Below are positions 27,236 through 38,000 of a stretch of 64,000 bases of DNA, in pieces (position 1 is the stretch's first letter; every line of letters starts with the position of its first letter). The notes beneath the pieces were generated by a model. The model worked only from the letters and a program-made list of their open reading frames with translations, searched no databases and was not told where the DNA came from. The DNA comes from Alphaproteobacteria bacterium (lineage in GTDB: Bacteria; Pseudomonadota; Alphaproteobacteria; Rhizobiales; Rhizobiaceae): positions 1 through 64,000 of the forward strand of contig JAJRQF010000132.1 of the NCBI GenBank assembly GCA_024280375.1. The letters are read 5' to 3'. The position numbers and the translations under genes are program-made.

Positions 27236-29172
27236 TGGTGGCTTGGTCTGCCCATTACCGACTAATCGGGCTTTTTCTCTGGCTGATGCTTTCGGTATCG
27301 GCCCAATCTTCAATTGCCCATGCTGAAGAGCGCATTCTGCTGTTTGATTCGACAATCACCGTGCGTGAAGACAGATCATTGCTGGTTCGTGAAACTATTA
27401 AAGTTAATGCTGAAGGTCGGGATATAAAGCGCGGAATTTACCGCGATTTTCCGGTGCGATACCGGGATAAAAGCGGCTATAGTCGCTATGTGGGCCTGAA
27501 AATTCTGTCGATAAAACGCGATGGCAAGGATGAACCTTATTTTCAGGAAAATTATGGCGATCACAAACGCACCTATATAGGTGAGAAAACTAAATATCTG
27601 CCCACCGGTGAATACACCTACGAAATCATTTATGAAACCAGCCGACAACTAAGATATTTCAAGGAATTTGATGAATTATACTGGAATGTAACCGGCAATA
27701 ATTGGGCTTTCCCGATCGACAAGGTGATTGCGCGGGTCAATTTGCCTGAAAATGGCCGGATCATCAATAATTCTGCGTTTATCGGGCGCTATGGTGCCAA
27801 GGGGAATGATTATACCGCCCGATCGGTCGGTCAGAATTCCATGATATTTGAATCGACCAAGCCGCTGGACCTGTTTGAGGGCTTAACCTTTGCGGTCGGT
27901 TGGCCGAAGGGCGTAATCTTAGAACCTTCGGCATTGGTAAAATGGCTATGGCGGATTTGGGATAATCTTGGTTATATATTTTTGGCCGCGGGCACCATTG
28001 GTGTTGCGACTTATTTCTATGTTGTCTGGCGCTGGGTTGGCCGCGACCCGGAAGGCGGCGTGATTTTCCCACGCTTCAAACCGCCTGCAGGCCTGTCGCC
28101 GGGTGTCGTTTCCTATCTGCATTATATGGGCTTCAAGGCGGCCAGCTCCGGCGCGTCCAAGGCCTATATCGCTGCACTTGTGTCACTCGCGGTGAAAAAA
28201 TACATTATCATAGATGATAGCGAAGACGATCTGATTATCAAAAAAGGTGAGTTGCGAAATTTTGGTGCTTTACCACCGGGAGAACAGGCTTTGGTTGATC
28301 ACCTGCTTGGGCGGGATGACCAGATTTCGTTTATCCAGTCCAATTACCCTGCCGTTCAAGGGTCCCGGCGATTGTTCAAATCTGCCCTTCTCAATGAACA
28401 TGAAAACAAGTTTTTCAAAGACAACTACCTATGGTTTGTCATTGGCATGGTGGCATCGATATTTGTCATTGCAATATCCCTACTTTTGCAAATGGATGAA
28501 TTTGCATTTCCCATTCTTATTGGCCTTACAATTGTAGCAACTCTGGGTGCCTATTTAGGCTCGATGGGGCTAAGGCGGCTTTGGAATTGGATACCCGGTG
28601 GCGGTTCAAAATTCTGGGGTATTGTTTTTACAATTGGCGCCGGAGCTATCATGCTGGTCACCCTGATTGCCCCATTGGGCATTAATCAAATACCGGCCTG
28701 GGTTGCCTATTGCGGTATTGCGCTGGGCATCTTGAATGTCAGCTTTTTGCATTTGATGCGCGCGCCAACCGTTCACGGCAAACAAATTATGGACGAGGTC
28801 GAAGGCTTCAAACTTTATTTGTCGGTGGCGGAAGCCGACCGGATGAATATGAATGATGCACCTGAAGTTGATTCACTTACCTTTGAAAAGCTTTTGCCTT
28901 ACGCGATTGGTTTGGGCGTTGAAAAGCCCTGGTCATCGGCATTCGCATCACACCTTGCTAAAACAAAAGCTCCTTCCAACAGCTATCAACCGAGCTGGTA
29001 TTCCGGCCGATCCAACTGGAACTCCAGTAACTTTGCCTCCTCTACCAGCAAAATTGTAAGCTCGGTTTCATCTGGCATGTCACGCGCCAGTCCGCCTTCA
29101 AGCTCCGGCTCCAGCGGCGGCGGCGGCTTTTCCGGCGGTGGCGGCGGTGGTGGCGGCGGCGGTGGCTGGTAG
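27235..29172 (+). CDS. DUF2207 domain-containing membrane protein
   Basis: A 645-residue exported membrane protein of the DUF2207 family. It has a signal peptide (cleavage near SIAHA-EE), an extracytoplasmic beta-rich domain (about 30-210; ITVREDRSLLVRETIKV, IKRGIYRDFPVRY), a TM at about 242-262, a cytosolic part, three or four further TMs (about 400-510), and a glycine-serine-rich C-terminus ending in a poly-Gly run and Trp, typical of the family. Its ATG overlaps the LemA stop codon (TGATG), so the two are coupled. Confidence 0.9.
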   Translation: MVAWSAHYRLIGLFLWLMLSVSAQSSIAHAEERILLFDSTITVREDRSLLVRETIKVNAEGRDIKRGIYRDFPVRYRDKSGYSRYVGLKILSIKRDGKDEPYFQENYGDHKRTYIGEKTKYLPTGEYTYEIIYETSRQLRYFKEFDELYWNVTGNNWAFPIDKVIARVNLPENGRIINNSAFIGRYGAKGNDYTARSVGQNSMIFESTKPLDLFEGLTFAVGWPKGVILEPSALVKWLWRIWDNLGYIFLAAGTIGVATYFYVVWRWVGRDPEGGVIFPRFKPPAGLSPGVVSYLHYMGFKAASSGASKAYIAALVSLAVKKYIIIDDSEDDLIIKKGELRNFGALPPGEQALVDHLLGRDDQISFIQSNYPAVQGSRRLFKSALLNEHENKFFKDNYLWFVIGMVASIFVIAISLLLQMDEFAFPILIGLTIVATLGAYLGSMGLRRLWNWIPGGGSKFWGIVFTIGAGAIMLVTLIAPLGINQIPAWVAYCGIALGILNVSFLHLMRAPTVHGKQIMDEVEGFKLYLSVAEADRMNMNDAPEVDSLTFEKLLPYAIGLGVEKPWSSAFASHLAKTKAPSNSYQPSWYSGRSNWNSSNFASSTSKIVSSVSSGMSRASPPSSSGSSGGGGFSGGGGGGGGGGGW

Positions 29173-29195
29173 GTATGTGCGCATCGCTTTTTGGT

Positions 29196-29357
29196 TTACT
29201 GAACCGATAGGTGAAGCGCAAAGCGCGCCCGCGCAGGCCGTGCGAAGCACAGATGGCCGTGAGCGAAAAGAATGCCGTTCGCTTGCGCATCGCTTTTCCT
29301 AAGGTTCATGTTTTGCGCTTCGTTTCACTCAACGTGCAACATGAACTATGCTCTACG
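29196..29357 (+). repeat. 162-bp direct repeat, copy 1
   Basis: Copy 1 of a 162-bp unit; copy 2 lies at 29479-29640 and differs by a single base. The unit is GC-rich compared with neighbours and contains internal symmetry: GTTCATGTT and AACATGAAC form a 9-bp inverted pair near its 3' half. It lies in the 512-bp gap (29173-29684) between convergent DUF2207 and RND genes; the short frames opening inside the repeat start at the same internal ATG in both copies and are not convincing genes. Confidence 0.9.
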
Positions 29358-29462
29358 GGCGACTTGAATTATCCCTCCGTGGCAGCGCAAGCGTCGGATA
29401 ATGCCGACGTGCAGGCGCGTGAACGGACGACGGGCCGGATGGCCTGTCGGAATGAAAGTTAA

Positions 29463-29700
29463 GTGCGCTCACTTTTGATTACTGAACCGATAGGTGAAGC
29501 GCAAAGCGCGCCCGCGCAGGCCGTGCGAAGCACAGATGGCCGTGAGCGAAAAGAATACCGTTCGCTTGCGCATCGCTTTTCCTAAGGTTCATGTTTTGCG
29601 CTTCGTTTCACTCAACGTGCAACATGAACTATGCTCTACGTGCGCTCACTTTTGTTTAGCCGTTCGCTTGCGCGAGGCTTCGCCTCACGTGCGCTCACTT
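29463..29700 (+). repeat. Short 12-bp motif GTGCGCTCACTT repeated three times
   Basis: Exact copies at 29463-29474, 29640-29651 and 29689-29700. The last is inside the 3' end of the RND permease gene and supplies its final codons and stop. A 5-bp-stem hairpin (GAGGC-TTC-GCCTC) sits just before the last copy at about 29673-29685 and could act as a terminator for the converging genes. Confidence 0.8.
29479..29640 (+). repeat. 162-bp direct repeat, copy 2
   Basis: Second copy, 283 bp downstream of the first. The single difference is GAATGCC versus GAATACC in the middle. The copies are separated by 121 bp of unrelated sequence that ends with the short GTGCGCTCACTT motif found again after copy 2. 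Confidence 0.9.
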
Positions 29701-32700
29701 AATGTACTATGTCCCAGATCATCCAAAATTGAATAGAAGGCCGGCACAACAAACAGCACAACAATTGATGATGTGGTCAACCCGAACGTCAGGCTCGCCA
29801 CCAGCGGCACCATTATCTGGGCCTGTAGGCTGGTTTCCGACAGTATCGGAAGCAGGCCAACAATGGTGGTGATCGACGTTAGGAAAATCGCCCGAAACCG
29901 CTTTCGACTGGCCAACATGGCCGCCTTGGCAACCGAGCCTTCCTCGTCATGGTGTAGTTTAATAAAGCTTACCAGCAAAATGGAATCATTCACCACCACG
30001 CCGGCTAGCGAGACAAAGCCCAACATGCTCGGCATGGAAAAATTCAACCCCATTGCCATATGGCCAAAAATCGCTCCAATCAGCGCAAATGGAATAACCA
30101 CCATTACAACAATTGGTTCCACATAAGATCGGAACTGAAAGCTCAAAATCAGGAACACGCCAATCAGTCCGAATATAAATCCGCGTACCATCGATTTCTG
30201 GGTGATTTGCGCTTCCTTGTTTTGCCCTTCGACGGTGACTTTTATACCCGTATATTTTGTTTCCAGATTAGGCACAAAGCGCTTCAATGTATCCAGAACA
30301 ATATCATTAGCATTGGCAATTCGAGCATCAATGGTGCCGCGAACGGTGACCATTCGAATGCCATCCTGCCGATTGATCCGCGCATACCCTCGGCCAAACT
30401 CCAACCGCGCAACAGCGGAAAGCGGGATTTGCGCCCCATTGGGAAGCGCAATTGTAAAGCGGTCGAAGTCTGATAACGAATTGCGATCACTGGATGCCAA
30501 ACGCACATTAACCTCATAGGCCTCGCCATCGACCTGCAATTCACTGATCTTGGTGCCGAAATAGGCCGACCGCAGCTGGTCGGCAATCAAGGCCGCATTG
30601 ACACCAAGAGTAATCGCACCCTCTTTAAGATGAATACGAATTTCGCGTTTGCCGGGCCGCAGATCATCCAGCACACTGGTGACACCCTTATAGCGGCGCA
30701 ACCAGTTTACCAATTCGGTGGACGCAGTTTTCAACTCAACCAGATCATTGCCTTTAACCCGCAAATCAATCGCCACACCAGCCGGGCCAACTGCCGGTTC
30801 ATCAAATTTCAGGTCAATAACATCGGGCAAATCACCGGTATATTTTTGCCAAAGCGCCATAATTTCATCGGGTCTGGCATGGCGAATATCGCCGCTCAAC
30901 AAATCAGCACTTATGGTTGCCACATGCGGCCCTATCTCAAATGCATCCTTGTTTTCATTGTAAGTAGTGGTGATCTGCCGGATCAGATCTTTACCATCGG
31001 GCTGCTTTGGAGAGAGTTCGCGGTTTACCTTTTCAAGCGCGATTTTCAACTTTTTCACCACCGCTTCGGTTCGCGAAAGCGGGGTTCCCTGTGGCAGCAA
31101 AACACGTGCAACAATTGTATCGCCATCAAGGTCCGGGAATGCTGTGAATTTAAGAAGCCCACCGGTCAACATGGATACGGCCAACAACAAAAGCCCAAAT
31201 GCGAGGCCAACAGTGAAGTAGCGGAAACGCACCGCCGCATCGACTGTTTTTCCAACGATATTTTCACGCACCCAATCGACGATACTTTCAACAATCTCAT
31301 TAATACGCGAAGGCTTGTCACCCATTTTGTGCATGGTGTGGCTAAGGTGATGGGGCAGGATTAAGAATGCTTCGACCAACGAGACCACCAGCACAAACAA
31401 CATGACCGCTGGAACAACTTTTAAAACCGCACCAAGGTCGCCCTCAAGAAACATCAGCGAGCCAAAAATCAGTGTTGTGGTTGCGAATGACGAAATAACA
31501 TTGGGCAACACCTGCATGGTGCCTTGCGATGCCGCCTCCTCCGGGGTTGCTCCCTGCTCGCGTTTTGCCGCAATATTTTCAGCAATAACAATTGCATCAT
31601 CCATTAGGATGCCGATGACGATCAAAAGTCCGATTGAGGTGAGCATATTAAGTGAATAGCCGGCCATATTCATGATGCCAAAAGCGCCCATGAAAGACAC
31701 AGGCAGGCCCATGACCACCCAAAATGAATAGCGAAGCCCGAAGAATATTGCCATGACCAGAAAAACCAGCACGAGGCCCTGAACGCCATTTACAGCAACG
31801 AGAAGCAGCCGGTCGCGCACCAGCGAAGCGCCATCTGTGGTTAGCGAAATAGTCACCCCTTTGGGCGAGTACTGGCTTTCATGGGTGATGAATTCCTTAA
31901 CCGCATCAATCACATCAAGGGTGTCTTCGTTGCGGGTTTTGGTAATATCGAGAATGGCGGCCGGTTTGCCATTGAACAGAATTTTTTCCTCATCCAACTC
32001 AAAACGATCAACAATCGTTGCGATGTCGCCAAGTCTGATTTGCCCACCGGTTGATGCAGAAAGCACAATCAGGTTTAGAAAATCCTTCGGGCGTTTGCGC
32101 TCATCTGCCAGGCGCACCAGCACATGTTCGTCACCAGTCTCGACACTCCCACCGGGTAAATCCACGCTTTGGCTTTGAATGGTTCTGGCAATATCTGCAA
32201 CGCTCAGGCCAAACTGCCGCAGCACTACATCTGATAATTCAATTCGGATTTGGTGGGTTGAAAAGCCTTTTATGTCGACCTTGGGAATGTTCCCCCAGCG
32301 CAGCATCCGCTCGCGCACTTCTTCGGCATAAATTTTAAGCTGCGTGCGATCTTCAATGCCTGAAACCGCAACTGAGGCGACAAAATCAGTTCTTCCAAGC
32401 GTTTTGATGATTGGCTGCTCTGCCTTATCGGGAAAATCACTAATCGCTTCAACTTCCGACTTCACATCGCTGAGGAACTCGTCAATTTTCTCGCCCTCAT
32501 TCATGCGCACGACTGCGCGGCCTAGCCCCTCACGAGATTCGCAGCTCATTTCACGCACATTGGTGACCGCATCAACGGCACTTTCAAGCCGCTCGCAAAT
32601 GGCCGATTCCACGTCTTCCGCCCGCGCGCCGGGATAGGGCACACTCACCTCAACCCGGCTTGGATCTGATCGCGGAAAGGTTTCACGTTGCAGGCTGCTA

Positions 32701-32780
32701 ACAGAAAACAGACCGATGACCAAAAATCCGATCATCAGCAGGTTTGCTATTGTCGGGTGATCTACAAAAAAGCGTATCAC
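29685..32780 (-). CDS. RND-family efflux permease
   Basis: A 1031-residue AcrB-type proton-driven exporter with duplicated six-TM halves and two periplasmic loops. TM1 is ANLLMIGFLVIGLFSVSSL, followed by RETFPRSDPSRVEVSVPYPG, typical of a group distinct from the other RND pump in this window. TM4 has the relay pair Asp394-Asp395 (GILMDDAIVIAENIA). It overlaps its adaptor gene by 4 bp. The last residues (LSERT) are encoded by the third copy of the 12-bp repeat, so the native C-terminus may have been altered by the repeat array. Substrate unknown. Confidence 0.93.
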   Translation of the reverse strand: MIRFFVDHPTIANLLMIGFLVIGLFSVSSLQRETFPRSDPSRVEVSVPYPGARAEDVESAICERLESAVDAVTNVREMSCESREGLGRAVVRMNEGEKIDEFLSDVKSEVEAISDFPDKAEQPIIKTLGRTDFVASVAVSGIEDRTQLKIYAEEVRERMLRWGNIPKVDIKGFSTHQIRIELSDVVLRQFGLSVADIARTIQSQSVDLPGGSVETGDEHVLVRLADERKRPKDFLNLIVLSASTGGQIRLGDIATIVDRFELDEEKILFNGKPAAILDITKTRNEDTLDVIDAVKEFITHESQYSPKGVTISLTTDGASLVRDRLLLVAVNGVQGLVLVFLVMAIFFGLRYSFWVVMGLPVSFMGAFGIMNMAGYSLNMLTSIGLLIVIGILMDDAIVIAENIAAKREQGATPEEAASQGTMQVLPNVISSFATTTLIFGSLMFLEGDLGAVLKVVPAVMLFVLVVSLVEAFLILPHHLSHTMHKMGDKPSRINEIVESIVDWVRENIVGKTVDAAVRFRYFTVGLAFGLLLLAVSMLTGGLLKFTAFPDLDGDTIVARVLLPQGTPLSRTEAVVKKLKIALEKVNRELSPKQPDGKDLIRQITTTYNENKDAFEIGPHVATISADLLSGDIRHARPDEIMALWQKYTGDLPDVIDLKFDEPAVGPAGVAIDLRVKGNDLVELKTASTELVNWLRRYKGVTSVLDDLRPGKREIRIHLKEGAITLGVNAALIADQLRSAYFGTKISELQVDGEAYEVNVRLASSDRNSLSDFDRFTIALPNGAQIPLSAVARLEFGRGYARINRQDGIRMVTVRGTIDARIANANDIVLDTLKRFVPNLETKYTGIKVTVEGQNKEAQITQKSMVRGFIFGLIGVFLILSFQFRSYVEPIVVMVVIPFALIGAIFGHMAMGLNFSMPSMLGFVSLAGVVVNDSILLVSFIKLHHDEEGSVAKAAMLASRKRFRAIFLTSITTIVGLLPILSETSLQAQIMVPLVASLTFGLTTSSIVVLFVVPAFYSILDDLGHSTLSERT

Positions 32781-34150
32781 TTGGTTTCACCATTCAATAG
32801 AGCTTGCTGCTTTATGCTCTGCGCCAGCTTTTCATCAGCCGATAGCTTTAAAAGCATTCCTGGAACCGCCGGATTTAGCGGGCTGACAATAATTTTGTCA
32901 CCCTTTTCAAGGCCGTTGGAAATCACGGCCAAGTCACCCTGCTGCAACAAAATCGAAACCGGGCGAATTTCCAGCCTGTTTTCACCATTAGCCAGATAAA
33001 CAGACGATGCATGCAATGCAGAGCGCGGAACAAGCAATGCTTTCAGGATCGGCTTGTTGCTGACCAGCACCTCGACAAACATGCCCTTGGTTAAAGGCGG
33101 CTTGGTTCCCGGTCGCACGCCCTTATAGGGGTCGAGCACGGTTACAATCACGCCAACGGTTCTGGTTTTTGGGTCGATTGTATCGCTTATTCTCGACACA
33201 ACTGCTTTCCAGAACACAGGCCTGTCGCCAAGGTTCAATCGAACCGTCGCTGTTAGGCCCATTGCGCCCAGCAGCTTGGAAATTGATGCCGCAGATTGAT
33301 TGACGCCAATATCCGCTCGTGGGACAGAATTCAGCATACGACCAAATTGCTCGATTGGGATTTGAGCCTCGATTTCGGCATTCTCAATGCCGTCAAAACT
33401 CCCGATGCTTTGTCCCGGCACAAGATATTGGCTGATCTCGGTCTTGGTTTCGACAACGCGCGCATCAAACGGCAATTTGATATTTGTTCGCATCAAATTG
33501 AGATTGGCGGTCTCCAGTGAAGACCGGTACACCTGAATTTGCTCCTTAAGAACAGAACGTTGGGTTGGAACAAGGGAAAGAGAATTCTTCATTCCCAACA
33601 CTTTTTGACGTTGGGCCAGATGGCCACTGCGGGCAACATCCACCGTATTTTGCGCAACACTTCCCCGGTTCAGTAATTTTTGCTTTCGCTCCAGATCAGC
33701 ACGCTTTAATTCCAGCGCCTCTTCCTCAATTTTCAGCGATTGACGGGTATTTTCTTCATTTACGCCAAGCTCTTTAAGCCGCGCTTCGGTTGAACGAATA
33801 TTGGCCTCGGCCTGGGCAATTGCCAGATTATAATCAGACGGGGAAAGTTTTACGACAATTGTATCTGCTGCAAGACTTGCACCTTTTTGAAAATCCGGGT
33901 GAACATAAATCACCTTGCCGCCGACTTGCGAAATTCCGTTCCAGGTTTTTGCCGGACGAACGACACCATAGCCAATTGCGGTTGGTATAATTTCTGACGG
34001 CTGCAGATCAATGACCCTCACATGGGTCACCTGCTCTTCCACCGGGGCCTGTGCGGGCGGCTTTTTTGTGGTGACGAAATATGCAATTACAGCAACGCCC
34101 GCCAAAATTGGTGGCAGTGTAAAGAAAATGAAGCGCAACAGGTTCTTCAT
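32777..34150 (-). CDS. RND efflux periplasmic adaptor (membrane fusion protein)
   Basis: A 457-residue HlyD-family adaptor: N-terminal membrane anchor (FIFFTLPPILAGVAVIAYFV), short Pro-rich stalk (TTKKPPAQAPVEEQ), first lipoyl half (GGKVIYVHPDFQKGASLAAD), a long helical hairpin (about 115-235), second lipoyl half (LPFDARVVETKTEISQYL) and beta-barrel plus membrane-proximal regions. No lipobox. It overlaps the TetR gene by 1 bp and the permease by 4 bp, giving a tight tetR-adaptor-permease operon. Confidence 0.92.
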   Translation of the reverse strand: MKNLLRFIFFTLPPILAGVAVIAYFVTTKKPPAQAPVEEQVTHVRVIDLQPSEIIPTAIGYGVVRPAKTWNGISQVGGKVIYVHPDFQKGASLAADTIVVKLSPSDYNLAIAQAEANIRSTEARLKELGVNEENTRQSLKIEEEALELKRADLERKQKLLNRGSVAQNTVDVARSGHLAQRQKVLGMKNSLSLVPTQRSVLKEQIQVYRSSLETANLNLMRTNIKLPFDARVVETKTEISQYLVPGQSIGSFDGIENAEIEAQIPIEQFGRMLNSVPRADIGVNQSAASISKLLGAMGLTATVRLNLGDRPVFWKAVVSRISDTIDPKTRTVGVIVTVLDPYKGVRPGTKPPLTKGMFVEVLVSNKPILKALLVPRSALHASSVYLANGENRLEIRPVSILLQQGDLAVISNGLEKGDKIIVSPLNPAVPGMLLKLSADEKLAQSIKQQALLNGETK

Positions 34151-34797
34151 CAGGTATCCCCTTCATTAAATGCAAATAGGCATTTGATTTGAACGTCCAG
34201 CAATCGCTCGCCCTCGGCAACCAAGTCAAAACTATTGCCGTTCAGCGACCAGCGCAATGCCAATCCCTGCACCAACGCCAAAATCAGTGATGCACCATCT
34301 TCCGCATCCAATTTTTGCTTAATATTTGTTCTTTCATATTCAGCCGAGATCATTGCGGTTAATCGCGCCAAAAATGACTTAATCATTTGGACAAAAAACA
34401 GCCGAAGTTTTTCGTTTTCAGCATGCAACTCTCTGGAAAACAAGATTGCGGGCAGCGCCGGTGTATTTTGTATGGTTCCCAAATGGCTTAAAACCAGTCG
34501 TCTTATCTCGCCAAACGCCTCATCAGACCTTGGCTCTTCTGCAGCCCAGCCTTCCCTTACTTTTTCGCCCAATCTGCGGGCAACTGCCTCCCAAATGGCG
34601 CTCTTATTTTCAAAGTGTCTGAAAATAGCTGCCTGACTAATGCCAATTTCACGCGCCAAAACTTCAGTCGTCAGGCGATCAGGCCCAACATCTGCCGCCA
34701 ACCGAATTGCCATTTCGACAATTTCAGCTTTGCGTTCTGCCGCCGGTTTCCGCCTTTTAATGATCTTAGGCGCACTGGATTTTCCCGCCAATGTCAC
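34150..34797 (-). CDS. TetR-family repressor of the adjacent RND pump
   Basis: A 215-residue TetR regulator with the N-terminal DNA-binding helices (IVEMAIRLAADVGPDRLTTE, then IGISQAAIFRHFENKSAIWE) and a helical ligand-binding domain. First gene of the operon with the adaptor and permease, so it most likely represses its own operon until a pump substrate binds. The longest frame opens with TTG 34812 without a ribosome-binding site; GTG 34797 has GGTGGA five to six bases upstream and is preferred, though the start remains uncertain. Confidence 0.88.
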   Translation of the reverse strand: MTLAGKSSAPKIIKRRKPAAERKAEIVEMAIRLAADVGPDRLTTEVLAREIGISQAAIFRHFENKSAIWEAVARRLGEKVREGWAAEEPRSDEAFGEIRRLVLSHLGTIQNTPALPAILFSRELHAENEKLRLFFVQMIKSFLARLTAMISAEYERTNIKQKLDAEDGASLILALVQGLALRWSLNGNSFDLVAEGERLLDVQIKCLFAFNEGDT

Positions 34798-34819
34798 AGA
34801 ATTCCACCCCAAAATTTAT

Positions 34820-34835
34820 GTTAGTGACCACTAAC
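34820..34835. promoter_or_regulatory. TetR-type operator palindrome
   Basis: GTTAGTG-AC-CACTAAC: a perfect 7+7 bp dyad with a 2-bp centre, 23 bp upstream of the TetR start. Size, symmetry and position match an autoregulatory TetR operator. The remaining 197 bp up to the divergent gene at 35033 are AT-rich with no other feature recognised. Confidence 0.65.
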
Positions 34836-35032
34836 TAAGGTATTTTTTCATGCTGTCAATGCGATAACACTAAATTGTACTTGCAATTTTAGATTGAATA
34901 ATGGTTAAAAATATATTAAAAGTTGAGTTTCGTAAAATCACACCTCTTGTGCGCGTCCCGATTTAATCGTGTATTTTCAAACATACGATAGACATTTTTT
35001 AGGCAAACGCACAGCAATAAAAGAAGTTTTGT

Positions 35033-38000
35033 ATGATGAATTCCAGGCAAATTGTTTCGCGTCGCCTAGTCCCTCAGTCCTATGTTTTGAAGGCGGGTCT
35101 GTTTTTGCCCGCTTGTTTGTTCTTTGCCAGTCCCGCCTACGCCATCCCCTCGCCCGAACTGGTGATAGGTTCGCTTTCCAGCGTATCACAATTACTGGCA
35201 ATTGGATCTGCCATGCTGGGTGGCGGTGCTGCTGCGATTGGCATTCGGGCGGGTGCGAACAATGCGCGCTATGGCAAGCGTATTTTCCGTCTGGCAATGG
35301 CCTTGCTGTTGGTATCGCTCACATCAATTGGTATCAATATTTATCAATATAGCACCAGCAACAATGCTGAACTGGCCCGCCTTCAGGCAACGCTCACCCG
35401 TCCGGCCCGCGCAAAGGGTGCAAAAATACTCGACAAGAACCTTAAGGTGACATCCTTTGACAAGCAGGCAAGCCATCCGCTCGGGATCTCAACTAACGAC
35501 GCGGCAAAACTTCTGAAACAAAGCCAGAATGGCACCCGCTCAGATGTATTGTTTATTGATGTGCGTGAAAGCGGTGAAAATGAAATGGGCACCCTGCCCG
35601 GCACCAAACATATTCGTTTCCCGGACATTGCAACTTCAGGCATAGATTTCACCGGTAAGAAGGCAATTTTGATGTGCCATAACGGCAATAGAAGTTCTGA
35701 AACCTGCGAGAAACTTGCCAAGATCGGCATTGACTGCCGGTTCATCAAAGGTGGCATCGAGAAATGGATTGTTGAAGGACGTCCGTTTACCGACAAGAAT
35801 GTGCGCTCGCTTTCAGACCTGCGCGCCATACCGGATTATCCGGGAAAGGATATTTTACTGACAACCGACAAGGTTCATGACCTCATTAAAGATGAAAACG
35901 TCCAGTTTATTGATGTGCGCTACCCCGGAGAGTTTCAAAACAAGCATTTGCCAGGTGCGGTCAATATTCCGTTGAGGGCGACGCCAACATTTGAGTTAAA
36001 CACGCTAATAAAAGGCCTACCGAAAAAGCCGATTGTTGCGGCCTGCTACGACCGTCGCGGTTGCTTTATCTCGCAAGTACTTGGGCTGGAACTAAGCCGT
36101 GCCGGCTATGACTTTCGTGGCCGCTATACCCTGCCCTGGGAATATTTTGAGGCGCCTGCCCCAAAACCCCATATTGCAGCATGGCTTGCCGGCCAACAGG
36201 CGGGCATCTGGCAAAAAGGTGTAAATGCACTTGCAGCTGTGCTTGGCAGGATTGCCGATCAAAGCAATATTATCATTGCCATTTTGGCATTGGCGGCATT
36301 TTCGCGAATTTTGGTGCTGCCGATATCAATCAAGGCAGAACGTGACCAAATGGTAATTACGGAAACAAAAGAGGAATTGGATGCACTAAAATCACGGTTG
36401 GAATTTGACCCCAAAAGAAAAGCCCGGGCCATCCAAGAATTTTACAAAACCCACGGCCTGACCCCATTGCGCAATATGCTGGCGCTGGCTTTTCTGCCTG
36501 TCATGATGCTGGGCCTTGCCTCTGTGCAATTGCTGGCGAGTAACAATCCGCAGGCTTTTTTGTGGGTCGCTGATCTTTCCAAACCCGATCCTGTATTCCT
36601 GTTTCCGGCAATTTTTGCCATGCTTGGTTGCGCCTATATTCAGATCGCGGTTGCAAAAACGCCGCGCCAGACCTTGATTGGCTGGGTCATTGGCCTTCCA
36701 TTATTTGTCGGGCTTGCGGCAATTCTTAGTGCTGCCGGATCGCTATATTTGTCGGTCAGCATCGCGCTTTTACTGCTGCAACGGGCAGCACTTGGCGGAA
36801 ATTTCTCCGCCTTGAAGAACATGGGCGGGAATATCACGTCTGCACTCGATAAATGGCGGATGCGCGACGGGATAATTCCGCTTTCCCGTCATGAATTGTT
36901 GAACGAATGTGGTAATAAAAGTTATCGGCTCTCAAGGCTCATGGATGATGGAATTTCAGTTCCTGACGGTGTTGTTCTCAACCAGATATTTTTAAAAAGC
37001 TTCCTTCGCTCACCGGCAGCGACGCGAAAACGGCTGCTCAACAGAATATGGAAAAGCGTTGCTGCAAATGAAGTCGCAGTGCGCAGTTCTGCCGGCGCAG
37101 AAGATGGTGACCACCAAAGCTTTGCCGGTGTTTTCGAGAGCCATCTCAACATTACCCGCGATACGCTGGAGGACGCAATTTTGTCGGTTGCCAACTCATT
37201 TGGTTCCAGCCGGGCCAGCGCCTATGGCAGCAATGATAACCTTTCGGCTGACGGCAATATTTTGGTTCAAAAAATGATTGATGCGGAATATGCGGGCGTA
37301 TTATTCACCCGCGACCCGGAAGCCGCCGGCCAGATGATGCTGGAAATGGTCGAAGGCACTGCTGATGAATTGGTATCAGGAACGGTTGCGCCGGAACTGT
37401 TCCGGTTTGGGCGTTTTTCGCACCAGATTGCTGGAGAGTTGGCCGCACCAATTGACCTCTCGCCACTTCTCAAAATTGGCGCCCGGGCAGAAGCCCTGTT
37501 TGGGGCACCGCAGGACATCGAATGGACCTATATAAACGGTCAGTTCATAATTGTGCAAAGCCGCGATATCACCACGCTTGGCGGTGGGAGCGACAAGGAA
37601 CAATTGCGGCAAAATGAATGGGAAAATCTTATCGCCCGTGCAAAGGATGCGGAAGTTGATGAGGTGTTATTTCGCCAGGATGAAATGTCGGAAGTATTAC
37701 CCAGACCCACGCCAATTTCACTCGATCTCATGCAAACATTATGGGCAAGCGGTGGCAGCGTTGATCATGCCTGTCGTCAGTTGGGGCTTTCATACGATAT
37801 TGGTGAAAACGCTCCCTCACGGCTGGTCACCATTTTTGGCCGCCTTTATACGGATGCCCGGCTGGCGGCCCACCACCGGGTAGAAATTACTCGGGGAACG
37901 GCCAATAGACTGGCAAAGGACAAGGGGAAAATCGCCGATAATTACAGTAAGAATATCTTGCCGGAATTTAATGACGAAATTTCTCTGCTTGAAAGTGCGA

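Noticed and set aside
29211-29736. Two similar frames of about 80 codons inside the repeat copies
   Set aside because: They begin at the same position of the repeat unit and diverge after it; composition is typical of non-coding GC-rich repeat and no start signal is convincing.
30630-31364. 244-codon plus-strand frame
   Set aside because: Lies wholly antisense to the RND permease gene, with low-complexity His/Gln/Asn-rich translation typical of a shadow frame.
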